A stretch of 64,000 bases of DNA from Acetobacter peroxydans (GCF_006539345.1 NZ_BJMV01000001.1:248001-312000), one strand, 5' to 3'. Shown: positions 16,185 through 25,062, counted from the stretch's first letter. Numbers and translations: made by a program. The notes: generated by a model not told the origin, from the sequence alone.

Positions 16185-16670
16185 ATGGCCAAGCAGGGCT
16201 TCCCCGTTCGTACTCCTGGCTGGGTGGCAGAATTCCGCGCTTTCATCATGCGCGGCAACGTGGTGGACTTGGCGGTTGGTGTCATTGTGGGGGCGGCGTT
16301 CACCTCCATCGTCAACAGTCTGGTCAAGGATATTTTTAACCCGTTTCTGGGGTTGCTGATCGGGGGGATCGACTTTTCCAACCTGTTCATCACCCTCAAG
16401 GGGCCGCATCTGGCGACGCTGGCCGACGCCCAGAAAGCGGGCGCCGTTACCATCAATATCGGCCTGTTCCTGAATGCGGTGATCCAGTTTGTTATTGTCG
16501 CCCTGGTGATTTTCTGGGTGGTGAAAGTTCTGAGCCGCCTGCATGTCCGTGAAGAGGAGCAGCCCGCAGCGGTGGCCGCCCCCACGCGTACGGAAGAATT
16601 GCTTGAGCAGATCCGTGACGAACTGGCCGCCAAGGGCCGCACAGCGCCGCCTTCCGGCCCTGTGGCCTGA
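16185..16670 (+). CDS. mscL: Large-conductance mechanosensitive channel
   Basis: The product is 161 residues. The N-terminal amphipathic helix and first membrane helix read EFRAFIMRGNVVDLAVGVIVGAAF, the MscL signature. The second helix is LFLNAVIQFVIVALVIFWVV, and the charged C-terminal bundle ends near EQIRDELAAKG. MscL opens under membrane tension to release solutes on hypo-osmotic shock. AGAGGAATG precedes the ATG at 16185; an in-frame TTG 13 codons upstream is less likely. It is possibly co-transcribed with the lipoprotein gene 29 bases downstream. Confidence 0.96.
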   Translation: MAKQGFPVRTPGWVAEFRAFIMRGNVVDLAVGVIVGAAFTSIVNSLVKDIFNPFLGLLIGGIDFSNLFITLKGPHLATLADAQKAGAVTINIGLFLNAVIQFVIVALVIFWVVKVLSRLHVREEEQPAAVAAPTRTEELLEQIRDELAAKGRTAPPSGPVA

Positions 16671-16699
16671 ATACGCGCGCTCTGTGCAGGGGGCGTGGA

Positions 16700-17173
16700 A
16701 TGTGGAATAGAATGCCATCTATGAGATGTCCGGCATTCCTTTTTTCATCCGCTCTGCGCACGATGCCGACAGCGCAGCGCTCTGTCCGCTTGATGGGCAG
16801 GGGCGTGAGGGCTGTTGTCCTGCTTGGCCTGCTGGCGGGCTGTCAGTCGCAGGGTGGCGGGCTGGTTGTGCGCCAGACTCCCAGAACCATCCTGTACAGC
16901 TATGTCATCGCAAACGGCATGGCGCGGGGGCGGCTGATGTCAGACCGGGTCACTGTGGGGGAATATATGCGTATTCTTCAGTCCGACCGGGATGCCCTGA
17001 CGGCCATCATGCAGTTCCGTGACAGTCCGACGAATGAAAACCTGCATAATGCGGGGCAGAGGGTTGAAGACTTTATCGCCCTCATCAACAGCCCGCCCCC
17101 GACAGCGGCGGCTGACAATGTTCAGGCCTCAGCTCCTGCGGGGCAGGTGCCGGTCATGCGGATCACGCATTAA
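16700..17173 (+). CDS. Putative lipoprotein of unknown function
   Basis: The product is up to 157 residues. A hydrophobic stretch ends in the lipobox LLAGC, so the mature protein should be lipid-anchored. The ATG at 16700 follows CAGGGGGCG, but gives an unusually long signal of about 47 residues; internal ATGs at 16763 or 16793 would give a normal length without a clear ribosome-binding site. The mature part has a helical middle (VTVGEYMRILQSDRDALTAIMQFRD) and a Pro/Ala-rich end. I do not recognise a family. It lies 29 bases after mscL and ends at a terminator, so the two may form one unit. Confidence 0.65.
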   Translation: MWNRMPSMRCPAFLFSSALRTMPTAQRSVRLMGRGVRAVVLLGLLAGCQSQGGGLVVRQTPRTILYSYVIANGMARGRLMSDRVTVGEYMRILQSDRDALTAIMQFRDSPTNENLHNAGQRVEDFIALINSPPPTAAADNVQASAPAGQVPVMRITH

Positions 17174-17223
17174 GGCTTAATTTATAAGGAGCGGTGCCGG
17201 AGCCTGCGGGCTCTGTGTGAGAA

Positions 17224-17270
17224 GCCCTGTCGGGTTGGGAAAGTTCCCACCACCCGGACAGGGCCTTTTT
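17224..17270 (+). terminator. Terminator of the mscL-lipoprotein unit
   Basis: GCCCTGTCGGGT (17224-17235) pairs with ACCCGGACAGGGC (17252-17264) with one bulge. An inner TGGGAA/TTCCCA stem extends it, and a T run follows directly. Confidence 0.85.
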
Positions 17271-17273
17271 CTT

Positions 17274-18221
17274 TCAGGAGGCTGTGGCCGCCCCTGTTTT
17301 TGTTTTGGCGCCGCGCTTGAGGCGGCCTTCCCCCATGAAGAGCAGCAGCGGTGCTGCAATGAAGATGGAGGAGGACGTGCCGACCACAATGCCGAACAGC
17401 ATGGTCCACGCAAAACCGGACAGCGTGGCCCCACCCCACAGGGCCAGAGGCAACGCGGCCAGAAACACGGTTGAAGACGTGCCCAGCGTACGGTTGAGCG
17501 TTTCGTTGATGGAGAGGTTGATGAGTTCCATCAGCGGCATGGTGCGGTATTTGCGCAGGTTTTCACGCACGCGGTCATACACAACCACCTTGTCGTTGGT
17601 CGAATAGCCCAGAATGGTCAGGATGGCGGCCACCATGACCAGATCGAACTCGAACCCGGTCAGAACCAGAAAACCAACGGTTTTTGTCAGGTCAAGGATG
17701 AGCGTCACCACGGCGCTGAGTGCGAACTCCCATTCGAACCGCACCCAGATATAAGCCAGAATCATCGCCAGACTGATGCCCAGCGCCAACATGCCATTGC
17801 GGAACAGCTCGGCTGAAACCGAAGCCCCCACGGCATCGGCCCGCAGGATGGTGGTGCCCGGCAGGGCGTCCGCCACGGTATGGCGCACGGTGTCCACCAC
17901 GGACTGCGTTTCCTTGTTGTTGCCCGCATCCAGCCGGATCAGGACATCATCCGGCGCGCCGAAGGACTGGATGGACGCATGTGGCAGGCCATGTGCCGCC
18001 AGCGCCGCACGCAGGGTGCCAAAATCGGCCGGGGTGGGGGTTTTGGCTTCCACCACAATGCCGCCCTTGAAATCCAGCCCCAGTGTCAGTCCGGGGTGGA
18101 TAAACAGGATAAGGGAGGCCACCGACAGCACGGCTGAAACCAGCAGGCCCATGTAACGGCCGCGCATGAAGTTAATGTGCGTATCCTTGCGGACAAAGCG
18201 CAGAAGAGGACGTCCAAGCAT
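17274..18221 (-). CDS. secF: Protein translocase subunit SecF
   Basis: The product is 315 residues. The first membrane helix is followed by the SecF N-terminal motif GLDFKGGIVVEAKT, a periplasmic domain, and then five clustered membrane helices in which ILTILGYSTNDKVVVYDRVREN is the SecD/SecF signature. With SecD it uses the proton gradient to pull exported proteins off SecYEG on the outer face. The ATG at 18221 lies 12 bases past the secD stop. No yajC is seen upstream of secD. Confidence 0.96.
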   Translation of the reverse strand: MLGRPLLRFVRKDTHINFMRGRYMGLLVSAVLSVASLILFIHPGLTLGLDFKGGIVVEAKTPTPADFGTLRAALAAHGLPHASIQSFGAPDDVLIRLDAGNNKETQSVVDTVRHTVADALPGTTILRADAVGASVSAELFRNGMLALGISLAMILAYIWVRFEWEFALSAVVTLILDLTKTVGFLVLTGFEFDLVMVAAILTILGYSTNDKVVVYDRVRENLRKYRTMPLMELINLSINETLNRTLGTSSTVFLAALPLALWGGATLSGFAWTMLFGIVVGTSSSIFIAAPLLLFMGEGRLKRGAKTKTGAATAS

Positions 18222-18233
18222 ATGCGCCTCGTT

Positions 18234-19793
18234 TCAGACCGGCAGGCTGGCGGGGCGGGTGAGCGCGTACCAGCGGGCCATGAGCATACGGGAGAGCAGG
18301 AGGGTCGTGAACAGGGTTGTCACGATACCGATGGTGATGGTGAGCGCGAAGCCGCGCACCGGGCCGGTGCCGAACACGAACAGCATGACATGAGCCAGAA
18401 GGGCGGTGGCGTTACTGTCCACAATGGTGGAGGTGGCGCGCTCGAACCCCGCCTGCATGGCCGCCAGCGGCGTGCGCCCACGCGCCACTTCCTCACGGAT
18501 ACGCTCGTTGATGAGAATATTGGCGTCCACCGCCATACCGAGGGTCAGCAGCATACCGGCCATGCCCGGCAGGGTCAGCGTGGCTTCAAACAGGGAAAGG
18601 ATAGCCGCCATCAGCACCAGATTGGCCAGTAGCGCGAGATCCGCGTACCAGCCGAATCGGCCATAGAACAGCACCATGAACGCCACCACCAGGGCAAAGC
18701 CCACACCCAGGCTGATCATGCCTGCCCGGATGGAATCCGCGCCGAGCGAGGGGCCGATGCTGCGCTGTTCCACCACGGCCAGCGGGGCAGGGAGTGCGCC
18801 CGCTCGGAGCATGAGCGCGAGGTCGGTTGCCTTCTGGGCGGTAAAGCCGCCGGTAATCTGGCCTTCGCCTCCGGTAATGGGGGTGCGGATGACCGGCGCT
18901 TCGATGATCTTGTTATCCAGCACGATGGCGAAGCGCTGGCCGACATTGGTCTGCGTTACGCTGGAGAAGGCGCGCGTACCGACCGAATCAAACGTGAAGC
19001 TGACAGCCCATTCCCCGGTTTTCGGGTCAAGCGTGGCGCCTGCGTTTGTCAGGTCGGCGCCGTCTACGTCCACATGGTCGTAAACAGGCAGGGCCGGGCC
19101 ATCCGCCGGGTTGGCCATGGGTAGCAGGCTGACGCCCGTGGGCGGGTAGGTGGCGTGCAGCGGGTTGGAATCGACCAGCCGGAAGCTCATTTTGGCCGTG
19201 GTGCCCAATAGCGCCTTGATCCTCTCGGGATCGCTGATGCCGGGCAGCTCCACCACGATACGGTCATCACCCTGTCGGGTGATTTCGGGGTCGATGGCCC
19301 CTGTGCCGTCAATACGGCGGCGCACGATTTCGATCGACTGCGTTACAGCCTCGCGCGCATGGGCCGCGATGGATTCGGGGGAGAGGGTCAGGGCAATACG
19401 CCCATCATCCTGCCGGGCGACGGTGAATTCGCCCGCAGAGAGACGGGGCAGGGCCTCAAGCGCCTTCAGCCCGGCCTGCGTTTCGTCCGGCGTGCGCGGC
19501 AGGTAGGACACAACGGCGCGTTCAGCGTCGATACGGAAGTCCTGATAGCCCAGATGGTCCTTGAGCAGGGCATCGCGCATGTTTTCCGAAAGGGTCTGCA
19601 GCCTGTCATGCGTCAGGCTTGGTAGGTCCACCTGCATGAGCAGGTAGGAACCACCGCGCAGATCCAGCCCCAGATGGATCTGCCTCCAGGGTATGGAAAG
19701 GGAGGGCTTGCGTATGCCGTTGGGCAGGCACAACAGCAGGCCCAAAAGGCACACGCCCAGTACCGAGGCCAGTTTGAGGCGGCTGTAATACAT
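18234..19793 (-). CDS. secD: Protein translocase subunit SecD
   Basis: The product is 519 residues, starting MYYSRLKLASVLGVCLLG at the first membrane helix. Then come the LGLDLRGGSYLLMQVD motif, a large periplasmic domain (about residues 60-330) and a six-helix membrane block with LTLGMAVDANILINERIREE. AGGTAAG precedes the ATG at 19793; the frame is open 50 codons further but without a sensible N-terminus. It forms an operon with secF and is divergent from the oxidoreductase gene at 20015. Confidence 0.96.
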   Translation of the reverse strand: MYYSRLKLASVLGVCLLGLLLCLPNGIRKPSLSIPWRQIHLGLDLRGGSYLLMQVDLPSLTHDRLQTLSENMRDALLKDHLGYQDFRIDAERAVVSYLPRTPDETQAGLKALEALPRLSAGEFTVARQDDGRIALTLSPESIAAHAREAVTQSIEIVRRRIDGTGAIDPEITRQGDDRIVVELPGISDPERIKALLGTTAKMSFRLVDSNPLHATYPPTGVSLLPMANPADGPALPVYDHVDVDGADLTNAGATLDPKTGEWAVSFTFDSVGTRAFSSVTQTNVGQRFAIVLDNKIIEAPVIRTPITGGEGQITGGFTAQKATDLALMLRAGALPAPLAVVEQRSIGPSLGADSIRAGMISLGVGFALVVAFMVLFYGRFGWYADLALLANLVLMAAILSLFEATLTLPGMAGMLLTLGMAVDANILINERIREEVARGRTPLAAMQAGFERATSTIVDSNATALLAHVMLFVFGTGPVRGFALTITIGIVTTLFTTLLLSRMLMARWYALTRPASLPV

Positions 19794-20014
19794 TCTTACC
19801 TGATCGCTTGCAGTTCTGTTGCCCGGAACATGCCGGTCAAGTGCGCGCGATGCAACCGTTGTGCGTGGCAGAAATGCGCCAGGAGTGACTTTGCTGGCGC
19901 TCGTGGCAGGGCTGCCATGGCGTGGGGCGGCGGTGGTTTGCATTCGGGAACAGGACTGCTACCCCTGCTGGAACCGGCGTTTGAGGGCCGGGTTGCTTGC
20001 GGGGAGTGGACGGC

Positions 20015-20995
20015 ATGGCCGGAGTTTTGCGCGTAGGGGTTATCGGGGCCGGGCATTTTGGGCGCTACCACGCGCTGAAAATCCGTGACGTGCCGGGTGA
20101 GATGCTGTCCGGCCTGTTCGACCCTGACAGTGCCCGTGCGGCCGAGGTGGCGCGCGAAGCGGGCTGCCCCGTTATGGAGGATGTGGACGCCCTGCTTGCG
20201 GTGTCGGATGCAGTGGTGGTGGCGGCGCCGGCGGAGTTTCACTTCGAACTTGCTGTCAGGGCGCTGCGGGCCGGGCGTCATGTGCTGGTGGAAAAACCTG
20301 TGGCCGCCACGCTGGAGCAGGCGGATTTTCTTGTCACCCTCGCGCAAGAAAGCGGGCTTGTGTGTCAGGTCGGGCATCTTTTGCGCTATTCCGCCGAACA
20401 TGCCGCCATTACGCAGCGCATGTCGCGCCCGCTCTATATTGAGGCAACGCGCATCGCGCCGTACAAACCGCGCGGTACTGACGTGTCGGTCATTCTGGAT
20501 CTGATGATCCATGATCTCGATCTGGTGCTGGCGATCGTGGATAGCCCCATCGCGCAGGTGGATGCGCTGGGGGCGGCGGTCAGTTCCGCGCATGAGGATA
20601 TCGCCAACGCTCGCGTGCGGTTTGAAAATGGCTGTGTCGCCACCATTACGGCCAGCCGGATTTCGCTCAAGACCGAACGGCGGATGCGCCTGTTCTCGCA
20701 GGAAGGCTATCTGTCGGCCGATTTCATGAAGCGCGAACTGACCCTGATCGGGCGTGAACGGGGCCTACCCCTGCCGGGCACCAACGGGTTCCGGCGCGAG
20801 CACATTACCTGGCGCGAGCAGGATTCGCTGTTTGCCGAGCATCAGGCCTTTGTTGCCTCCTGCCTTGAGGGCGCGCCTGTGGTTGTGGACGCGCTGGCGG
20901 GCCGCCGGGCTCTGGCAGCGGCGCTGGCCGTGACGCAGAGCATTGCCGACTCCCGTGAGCGGATGGAGCTGTCCGGCCTGATCGGGGCGGCCTGA
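20015..20995 (+). CDS. Gfo/Idh/MocA-family oxidoreductase, GnnA-like
   Basis: The product is 326 residues with an N-terminal Rossmann domain (VGVIGAGHFGRYHALK), the family motif LVEKPVAATLEQAD, and a C-terminal alpha/beta domain. Segments such as VILDLMIHDLDLVLAIV, SAHEDIANARVRFENGCVA and SRISLKTERRMR resemble UDP-N-acetylglucosamine 3-dehydrogenases of the GnnA type, which supply the amino sugar for amide-linked lipid A. The aminotransferase partner GnnB and the lpxA/lpxI genes that often flank gnnA are not here, so the substrate is uncertain. The ATG at 20015 follows GGGGAG; an in-frame TTG lies at 19997. Confidence 0.75.
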   Translation: MAGVLRVGVIGAGHFGRYHALKIRDVPGEMLSGLFDPDSARAAEVAREAGCPVMEDVDALLAVSDAVVVAAPAEFHFELAVRALRAGRHVLVEKPVAATLEQADFLVTLAQESGLVCQVGHLLRYSAEHAAITQRMSRPLYIEATRIAPYKPRGTDVSVILDLMIHDLDLVLAIVDSPIAQVDALGAAVSSAHEDIANARVRFENGCVATITASRISLKTERRMRLFSQEGYLSADFMKRELTLIGRERGLPLPGTNGFRREHITWREQDSLFAEHQAFVASCLEGAPVVVDALAGRRALAAALAVTQSIADSRERMELSGLIGAA

Positions 20996-21059
20996 AAAAC
21001 CAGAGAAAACAGGCAGTTTCGTGAAAGCAAGTGTTTTTTTGGAGATTTGAGGATAAAAT

Positions 21060-21075
21060 TTACTAGATATGGTGT
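21060..21075 (+). promoter_or_regulatory. NrdR box 1 upstream of nrdA
   Basis: The sequence TTACTAGATATGGTGT matches 12 of 16 positions of the NrdR consensus as I know it (ACACWATATATWGTGT). It is exactly 32 bases upstream of box 2, about three helical turns, as expected for paired NrdR boxes. Confidence 0.65.
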
Positions 21076-21091
21076 GCCGGATGGAGCAGAA

Positions 21092-21107
21092 ACACGACAT
21101 ATGGTGT
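21092..21107 (+). promoter_or_regulatory. NrdR box 2 upstream of nrdA
   Basis: ACACGACATATGGTGT matches 13 of 16 positions of the NrdR consensus. It is about 95 bases before the nrdA start. NrdR represses ribonucleotide reductase genes when dATP is high. Confidence 0.72.
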
Positions 21108-21114
21108 GAGTTCG

Positions 21115-21136
21115 ACGTGCCTATGACGTGCCTATG
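21115..21136 (+). repeat. Tandem 11-base duplication in the nrdA 5' region
   Basis: ACGTGCCTATG is present twice, head to tail, at 21115-21125 and 21126-21136, between the NrdR boxes and nrdA. It looks like a recent slippage duplication; no function is evident. Confidence 0.8.
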
Positions 21137-21202
21137 AAGCCACTAAGGCGGCGGTTCCAGTCTGACATCGCAAAACTATAGAAAAAATGGAGTGTCCTGG
21201 TC

Positions 21203-23137
21203 ATGAGTCTGATCGACGTGCATGAGAATGAAAGCCGTCGCCCGCTCACCGGGGCGTCCACCGCCGAAGGCGAGCCCGATCTGTTTGACACCGGTCGTAT
21301 GCAGGACATGGTGCAACTGCCCGGCCATCATCAGGTGCGGGTAGATCGCAGCCGCGATGCGCTGCTGACACCCTTTGGCAAGGCCACGCTGGATAACCGC
21401 TACCTTCTGCCCGACGAAAGCTATCAGGATCTGTTCGGTCGTGTGGCCTCCTATTATGGTGCGGATGCGGCGCACGCCCAGCGTATTTACGACTATATCA
21501 GCCGCCACTGGTTCATGCCCGCCACGCCGGTGCTGTCCAACGGCGGCACGACACGCGGCCTGCCCATCTCCTGCTTTCTCAACGAAGCGAATGACAGCCT
21601 CAAGGGCATTGTCGATCTGTGGAACGAGAATGTCTGGCTGGCCAGCAAGGGCGGCGGCATCGGCTCCTACTGGGGCAACCTGCGCTCCATTGGTGAGAAT
21701 GTCGGCCGCAACGGTAAGACCTCGGGTGTCATCCCGTTCATCCGCGTTATGGACAGCCTCACGCTCGCCATTTCGCAGGGGTCACTGCGGCGTGGCTCGG
21801 CAGCGGTTTATCTGCCTGTCTGGCACCCCGAAATTGAAGAGTTCATTGAAATCCGTCGCCCCACCGGGGGAGACCCCAACCGCAAGGCGCTGAACCTGCA
21901 CCATGGCGTGCTGGTGCCCGATGCCTTCATGCGCGCGGTGGAGAAGGACGATGAATGGGCGCTGCTTTCCCCCAAAGATGGTGCGGTCATCCGTAAGGTG
22001 TCGGCTCGTGCGCTGTGGATACGCATTCTGACAGCCCGCATGGAGCAAGGTGAGCCGTATATTGTCTACTCGGATCACGTGAACAACGCGCGCCCCGAAC
22101 ACCACAAGCTGGCGGGACTGGAAGTCAAGACCTCCAACCTGTGCTCGGAAATCACCCTGCCCACAGGGATTGATCATCATGGCAAGGCCCGCACGGCGGT
22201 GTGCTGCCTGTCCTCGCTCAATCTCGAAACCTGGGATGAGTGGTGCGGTAATACGCAGTTCATCGAGGATGTCATGCTGTTCCTCGATAACGTGTTGCAG
22301 GACTTCATCGACCGCGCCCCCGAGGACATGGAACGCGCCAAATACGCCGCCATGCGTGAGCGTTCGGTGGGGCTCGGGGTTATGGGCTTCCACTCCTTCC
22401 TGCAGGCCAAGAATGTTCCGTTTGAAAGCGTGATTGCGAAGGTCTGGAACCGCAAGATTTTCAAGCATATCCGCGAGCAGGCGGACGCCGCTTCGCGCCA
22501 TCTGGCCGAACTGCGCGGGCCGTGCCCGGATGCCGAGGAATATGGCGTCATGGAGCGCTTCTCCAACAAGATGGCGATTGCGCCTACGGCGTCCATTTCC
22601 ATTATCGCGGGGAATGCCAGCCCTGGGATCGAGCCGATTGCAGCAAACGTCTTCCTACAAAAAACACTTTCCGGCTCGTTTACAGTGCGTAACCGCCACC
22701 TTCAGAAGCTGTTGGCGGAAAAAGGCTACGATACGCCTGAAGTCTGGTCGTCCATCACCACCAGCAAAGGCAGCGTCCAGCATCTGGATTTTCTGGATCA
22801 ACAGGAAAAGGACGTGTTCAAGACCGCGTTCGAGCTTGACCAGCGTTGGGTTGTCGAACACGCGGCGGATCGCCAGCCGTTTGTGTGTCAGGCGCAGTCA
22901 GTCAACCTGTTCCTGCCCGCGGATGTGCACAAGCGTGACCTGCACCAGATTCACTTTCAGGCATGGAAGAAGGGCCTGAAGTCCCTTTACTATTGCCGCA
23001 GCCTGTCCATCCAGCGGGCCGATACGGTCAGCAATGTGCTGGGCAAGAATGATGTGATGACCCCTTCGGTCGACGCCGCCCGGACTGATACGGCAACAGG
23101 CAGCGGCAATTACGAGGAGTGTCTGTCCTGCCAGTAA
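21203..23137 (+). CDS. nrdA: Ribonucleoside-diphosphate reductase, alpha subunit (class Ia)
   Basis: The product is 644 residues of the NrdA type. Active-site cysteines are visible in LPISCFLNE, SNLCSEITLP (the N-x-C-x-E site) and AVCCLSSLNLE, and the mobile C-terminal redox pair is in YEECLSCQ. It reduces ribonucleoside diphosphates to deoxyribonucleotides using the radical of NrdB. The N-terminus goes quickly from a disordered acidic start into the catalytic domain, and the ATP-cone found in E. coli NrdA is absent; none is seen in NrdB either. Two NrdR boxes precede it, and nrdB follows after 101 bases. Confidence 0.96.
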   Translation: MSLIDVHENESRRPLTGASTAEGEPDLFDTGRMQDMVQLPGHHQVRVDRSRDALLTPFGKATLDNRYLLPDESYQDLFGRVASYYGADAAHAQRIYDYISRHWFMPATPVLSNGGTTRGLPISCFLNEANDSLKGIVDLWNENVWLASKGGGIGSYWGNLRSIGENVGRNGKTSGVIPFIRVMDSLTLAISQGSLRRGSAAVYLPVWHPEIEEFIEIRRPTGGDPNRKALNLHHGVLVPDAFMRAVEKDDEWALLSPKDGAVIRKVSARALWIRILTARMEQGEPYIVYSDHVNNARPEHHKLAGLEVKTSNLCSEITLPTGIDHHGKARTAVCCLSSLNLETWDEWCGNTQFIEDVMLFLDNVLQDFIDRAPEDMERAKYAAMRERSVGLGVMGFHSFLQAKNVPFESVIAKVWNRKIFKHIREQADAASRHLAELRGPCPDAEEYGVMERFSNKMAIAPTASISIIAGNASPGIEPIAANVFLQKTLSGSFTVRNRHLQKLLAEKGYDTPEVWSSITTSKGSVQHLDFLDQQEKDVFKTAFELDQRWVVEHAADRQPFVCQAQSVNLFLPADVHKRDLHQIHFQAWKKGLKSLYYCRSLSIQRADTVSNVLGKNDVMTPSVDAARTDTATGSGNYEECLSCQ

Positions 23138-23238
23138 CGGGGCACGCCAGCACGACGGTTTTTTTAATCAGGTAAAAGGCGGAAGCTCGAGGCCATGTCA
23201 GGCCTGGCTGCCGTCGGCAATGCGCCTTGGAGGGCAGT

Positions 23239-24255
23239 ATGAGCGAAAACGCAACGGGACAGGAGCCGCAGGAACAGCATTTTGACCTGCTGACAGCCAA
23301 TCCGGTTTACAAGCCGTTCCGCTATCCGTGGGCCTATGATGCGTGGCTGACGCAGCAGCGTCTACACTGGCTGCCTGAAGAAGTACCGCTGGCTGATGAT
23401 GTCAAGGACTGGCACCGGGTGCTGAACGAGGGCGAACGCCATCTGGTGACGCAGATCTTCCGCTTTTTCACGCAGTCCGATGTGGAAGTGAATAACTGCT
23501 ATATGAAGCACTACAGCCGGGTGTTCAAACCCACTGAAGTGCTGATGATGCTTTCGGCCTTTTCCAATATCGAGACCATTCATATCGCGGCCTATAGCTA
23601 CCTGCTCGACACGCTGGGTATGCCCGAGGACGAGTATTCCGCATTTCTTAAATATAAGGAAATGAAGGATAAATACGATTACATGCAGACGTTCTCTGTG
23701 GACAGCAAGCATGAAATCGCCAAAACTCTGGCCGCTTTCGGAGCCTTTACCGAAGGGTTACAGCTTTTTGCTTCATTTGCCATTCTGCTGAACTTCCCGC
23801 GCTTCAACAAGCTGAAGGGCATGGGGCAGATTGTATCGTGGTCGGTGCGTGACGAAACGCTGCATTGCCTGTCCATCATTCGCCTGTTCCGCGTGTTCGT
23901 GCAGGAAAACCCGGAAATCTGGACGGAAACGCTGCGCAATGAACTGACCGAGATTTGCCGCACCATTGTCGAGCATGAAGAAGCCTTCATTGATCTCGCC
24001 TTTGAAATGGGTGCGGTGGAAGGGCTGGATGCCCAGCAGGTCAAAACCTATATCCACTTCATTGCCGACCGCAGGTTGGGTCAGCTCGGGCTTGATCCGA
24101 TCTTCAACACCACCGTCAATCCGCTGCCGTGGCTGGATGATATGCTCAACGCGGTTGAGCATACGAACTTCTTTGAAAACCGTGCGACCGAATACAGCCG
24201 CGCTTCCACCGCCGGAACGTGGGAAGAGGCGTTCGAAAGTTCGGTATTCCAGTAA
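23239..24255 (+). CDS. nrdB: Ribonucleoside-diphosphate reductase, beta subunit
   Basis: The product is 338 residues of the ferritin-like NrdB fold. Metal ligands and the radical tyrosine can be placed: Asp81 in TQSDVEV, Glu112 and His115 in NIETIHIAAYS with Tyr119 as the radical site, and the second Glu/His pair in RDETLHCLS. It generates the tyrosyl radical passed to NrdA. TTGGAGGGC precedes the ATG at 23239; a TTG at 23227 is in frame but lies in the ribosome-binding site. It is very likely in one operon with nrdA under NrdR control. Confidence 0.96.
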   Translation: MSENATGQEPQEQHFDLLTANPVYKPFRYPWAYDAWLTQQRLHWLPEEVPLADDVKDWHRVLNEGERHLVTQIFRFFTQSDVEVNNCYMKHYSRVFKPTEVLMMLSAFSNIETIHIAAYSYLLDTLGMPEDEYSAFLKYKEMKDKYDYMQTFSVDSKHEIAKTLAAFGAFTEGLQLFASFAILLNFPRFNKLKGMGQIVSWSVRDETLHCLSIIRLFRVFVQENPEIWTETLRNELTEICRTIVEHEEAFIDLAFEMGAVEGLDAQQVKTYIHFIADRRLGQLGLDPIFNTTVNPLPWLDDMLNAVEHTNFFENRATEYSRASTAGTWEEAFESSVFQ

Positions 24256-24279
24256 GCGGGATGGCGCTGCCGCTGGGGG

Positions 24280-25062
24280 CTAGAATCCACCCAGCGGTGC
24301 GCCGTCTTCAAGAACGGTTCGGGCGGCGGGGGTAAACGCGCCGTCCGCTTCATGCAGGGTAAGGCCGGGCAACAGGCGTGCGGGGCTTTTCACGCCCAGC
24401 CGGGCCTGCACCAGCATGATACGCGCCTCCCGTCCATTTTTTGGCCAGAAGGGATACAGGGTGCTCCCCCCGAATCCTGCGGCGTTCAGGGCGACAAGCG
24501 CCTGATCCATCAGGCTGGTGGGTAGGGCCAGTGTCAGGCTACCCTTGTGGCGCAGCACGGTGGCACAGCCTTCTATCCAGCGGCGCAGGGTGTGTTGACC
24601 CAGCCTGCGGGCCAGATCGCGCCGGGGTTCGGCGGATGCGGCACCGTTATCCGCGTGCCAGGGCGGATTGGCCATGCAGTGATCGAAGCGCTCTGGCTCG
24701 GTAGTGCCGTCTGTTGGCCAGTCTTCAGGGAAAGAGCCAGTCAGGATCGTGGCCTGCGGGTGGGCGTTGGCAAGCAGATTCTGGCGTGCAAGCTGTGCCG
24801 TTTGAGGATCTTTTTCCACGCCGCAGGTCAGCAGACCGGGGATGCGGTGCATCAGGCAGAGCAGACCTGCTCCGGCACCGCAGCCGATTTCCAGTACGGT
24901 CTGGCCCGCCCGCGCATTGACGGCCGCCGCCATGAGAACCGGCTCCAGTCCGGTGCGGTAGCCCTGAGCGAACTGCGTATAGCTGACCCTCCCGCGCAGC
25001 AGGAAGCCCTGCGTGGTGGGGGGCGTGGAGGGGGCGGAAGCGGAGGACGGTGCTAGGTGCAT
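24280..25062 (-). CDS. TrmN6/YfiC-like methyltransferase
   Basis: The product is 260 residues with a class I methyltransferase fold. VLEIGCGAGAGLLCLMHR is the SAM-binding motif, the acidic end of strand 2 is VEKDPQTAQLARQN, and the catalytic motif is ANPPWHAD (N-P-P-W in place of N-P-P-Y). An N-terminal GFLLRGRVSYTQFAQGYRTGLEPVLMAAAV stretch is typical of the E. coli YfiC/TrmN6 group, which makes N6-methyladenosine at position 37 of tRNA-Val1. That substrate is inferred from the family. It is divergent from the polyprenyl diphosphate synthase gene. Confidence 0.8.
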   Translation of the reverse strand: MHLAPSSASAPSTPPTTQGFLLRGRVSYTQFAQGYRTGLEPVLMAAAVNARAGQTVLEIGCGAGAGLLCLMHRIPGLLTCGVEKDPQTAQLARQNLLANAHPQATILTGSFPEDWPTDGTTEPERFDHCMANPPWHADNGAASAEPRRDLARRLGQHTLRRWIEGCATVLRHKGSLTLALPTSLMDQALVALNAAGFGGSTLYPFWPKNGREARIMLVQARLGVKSPARLLPGLTLHEADGAFTPAARTVLEDGAPLGGF

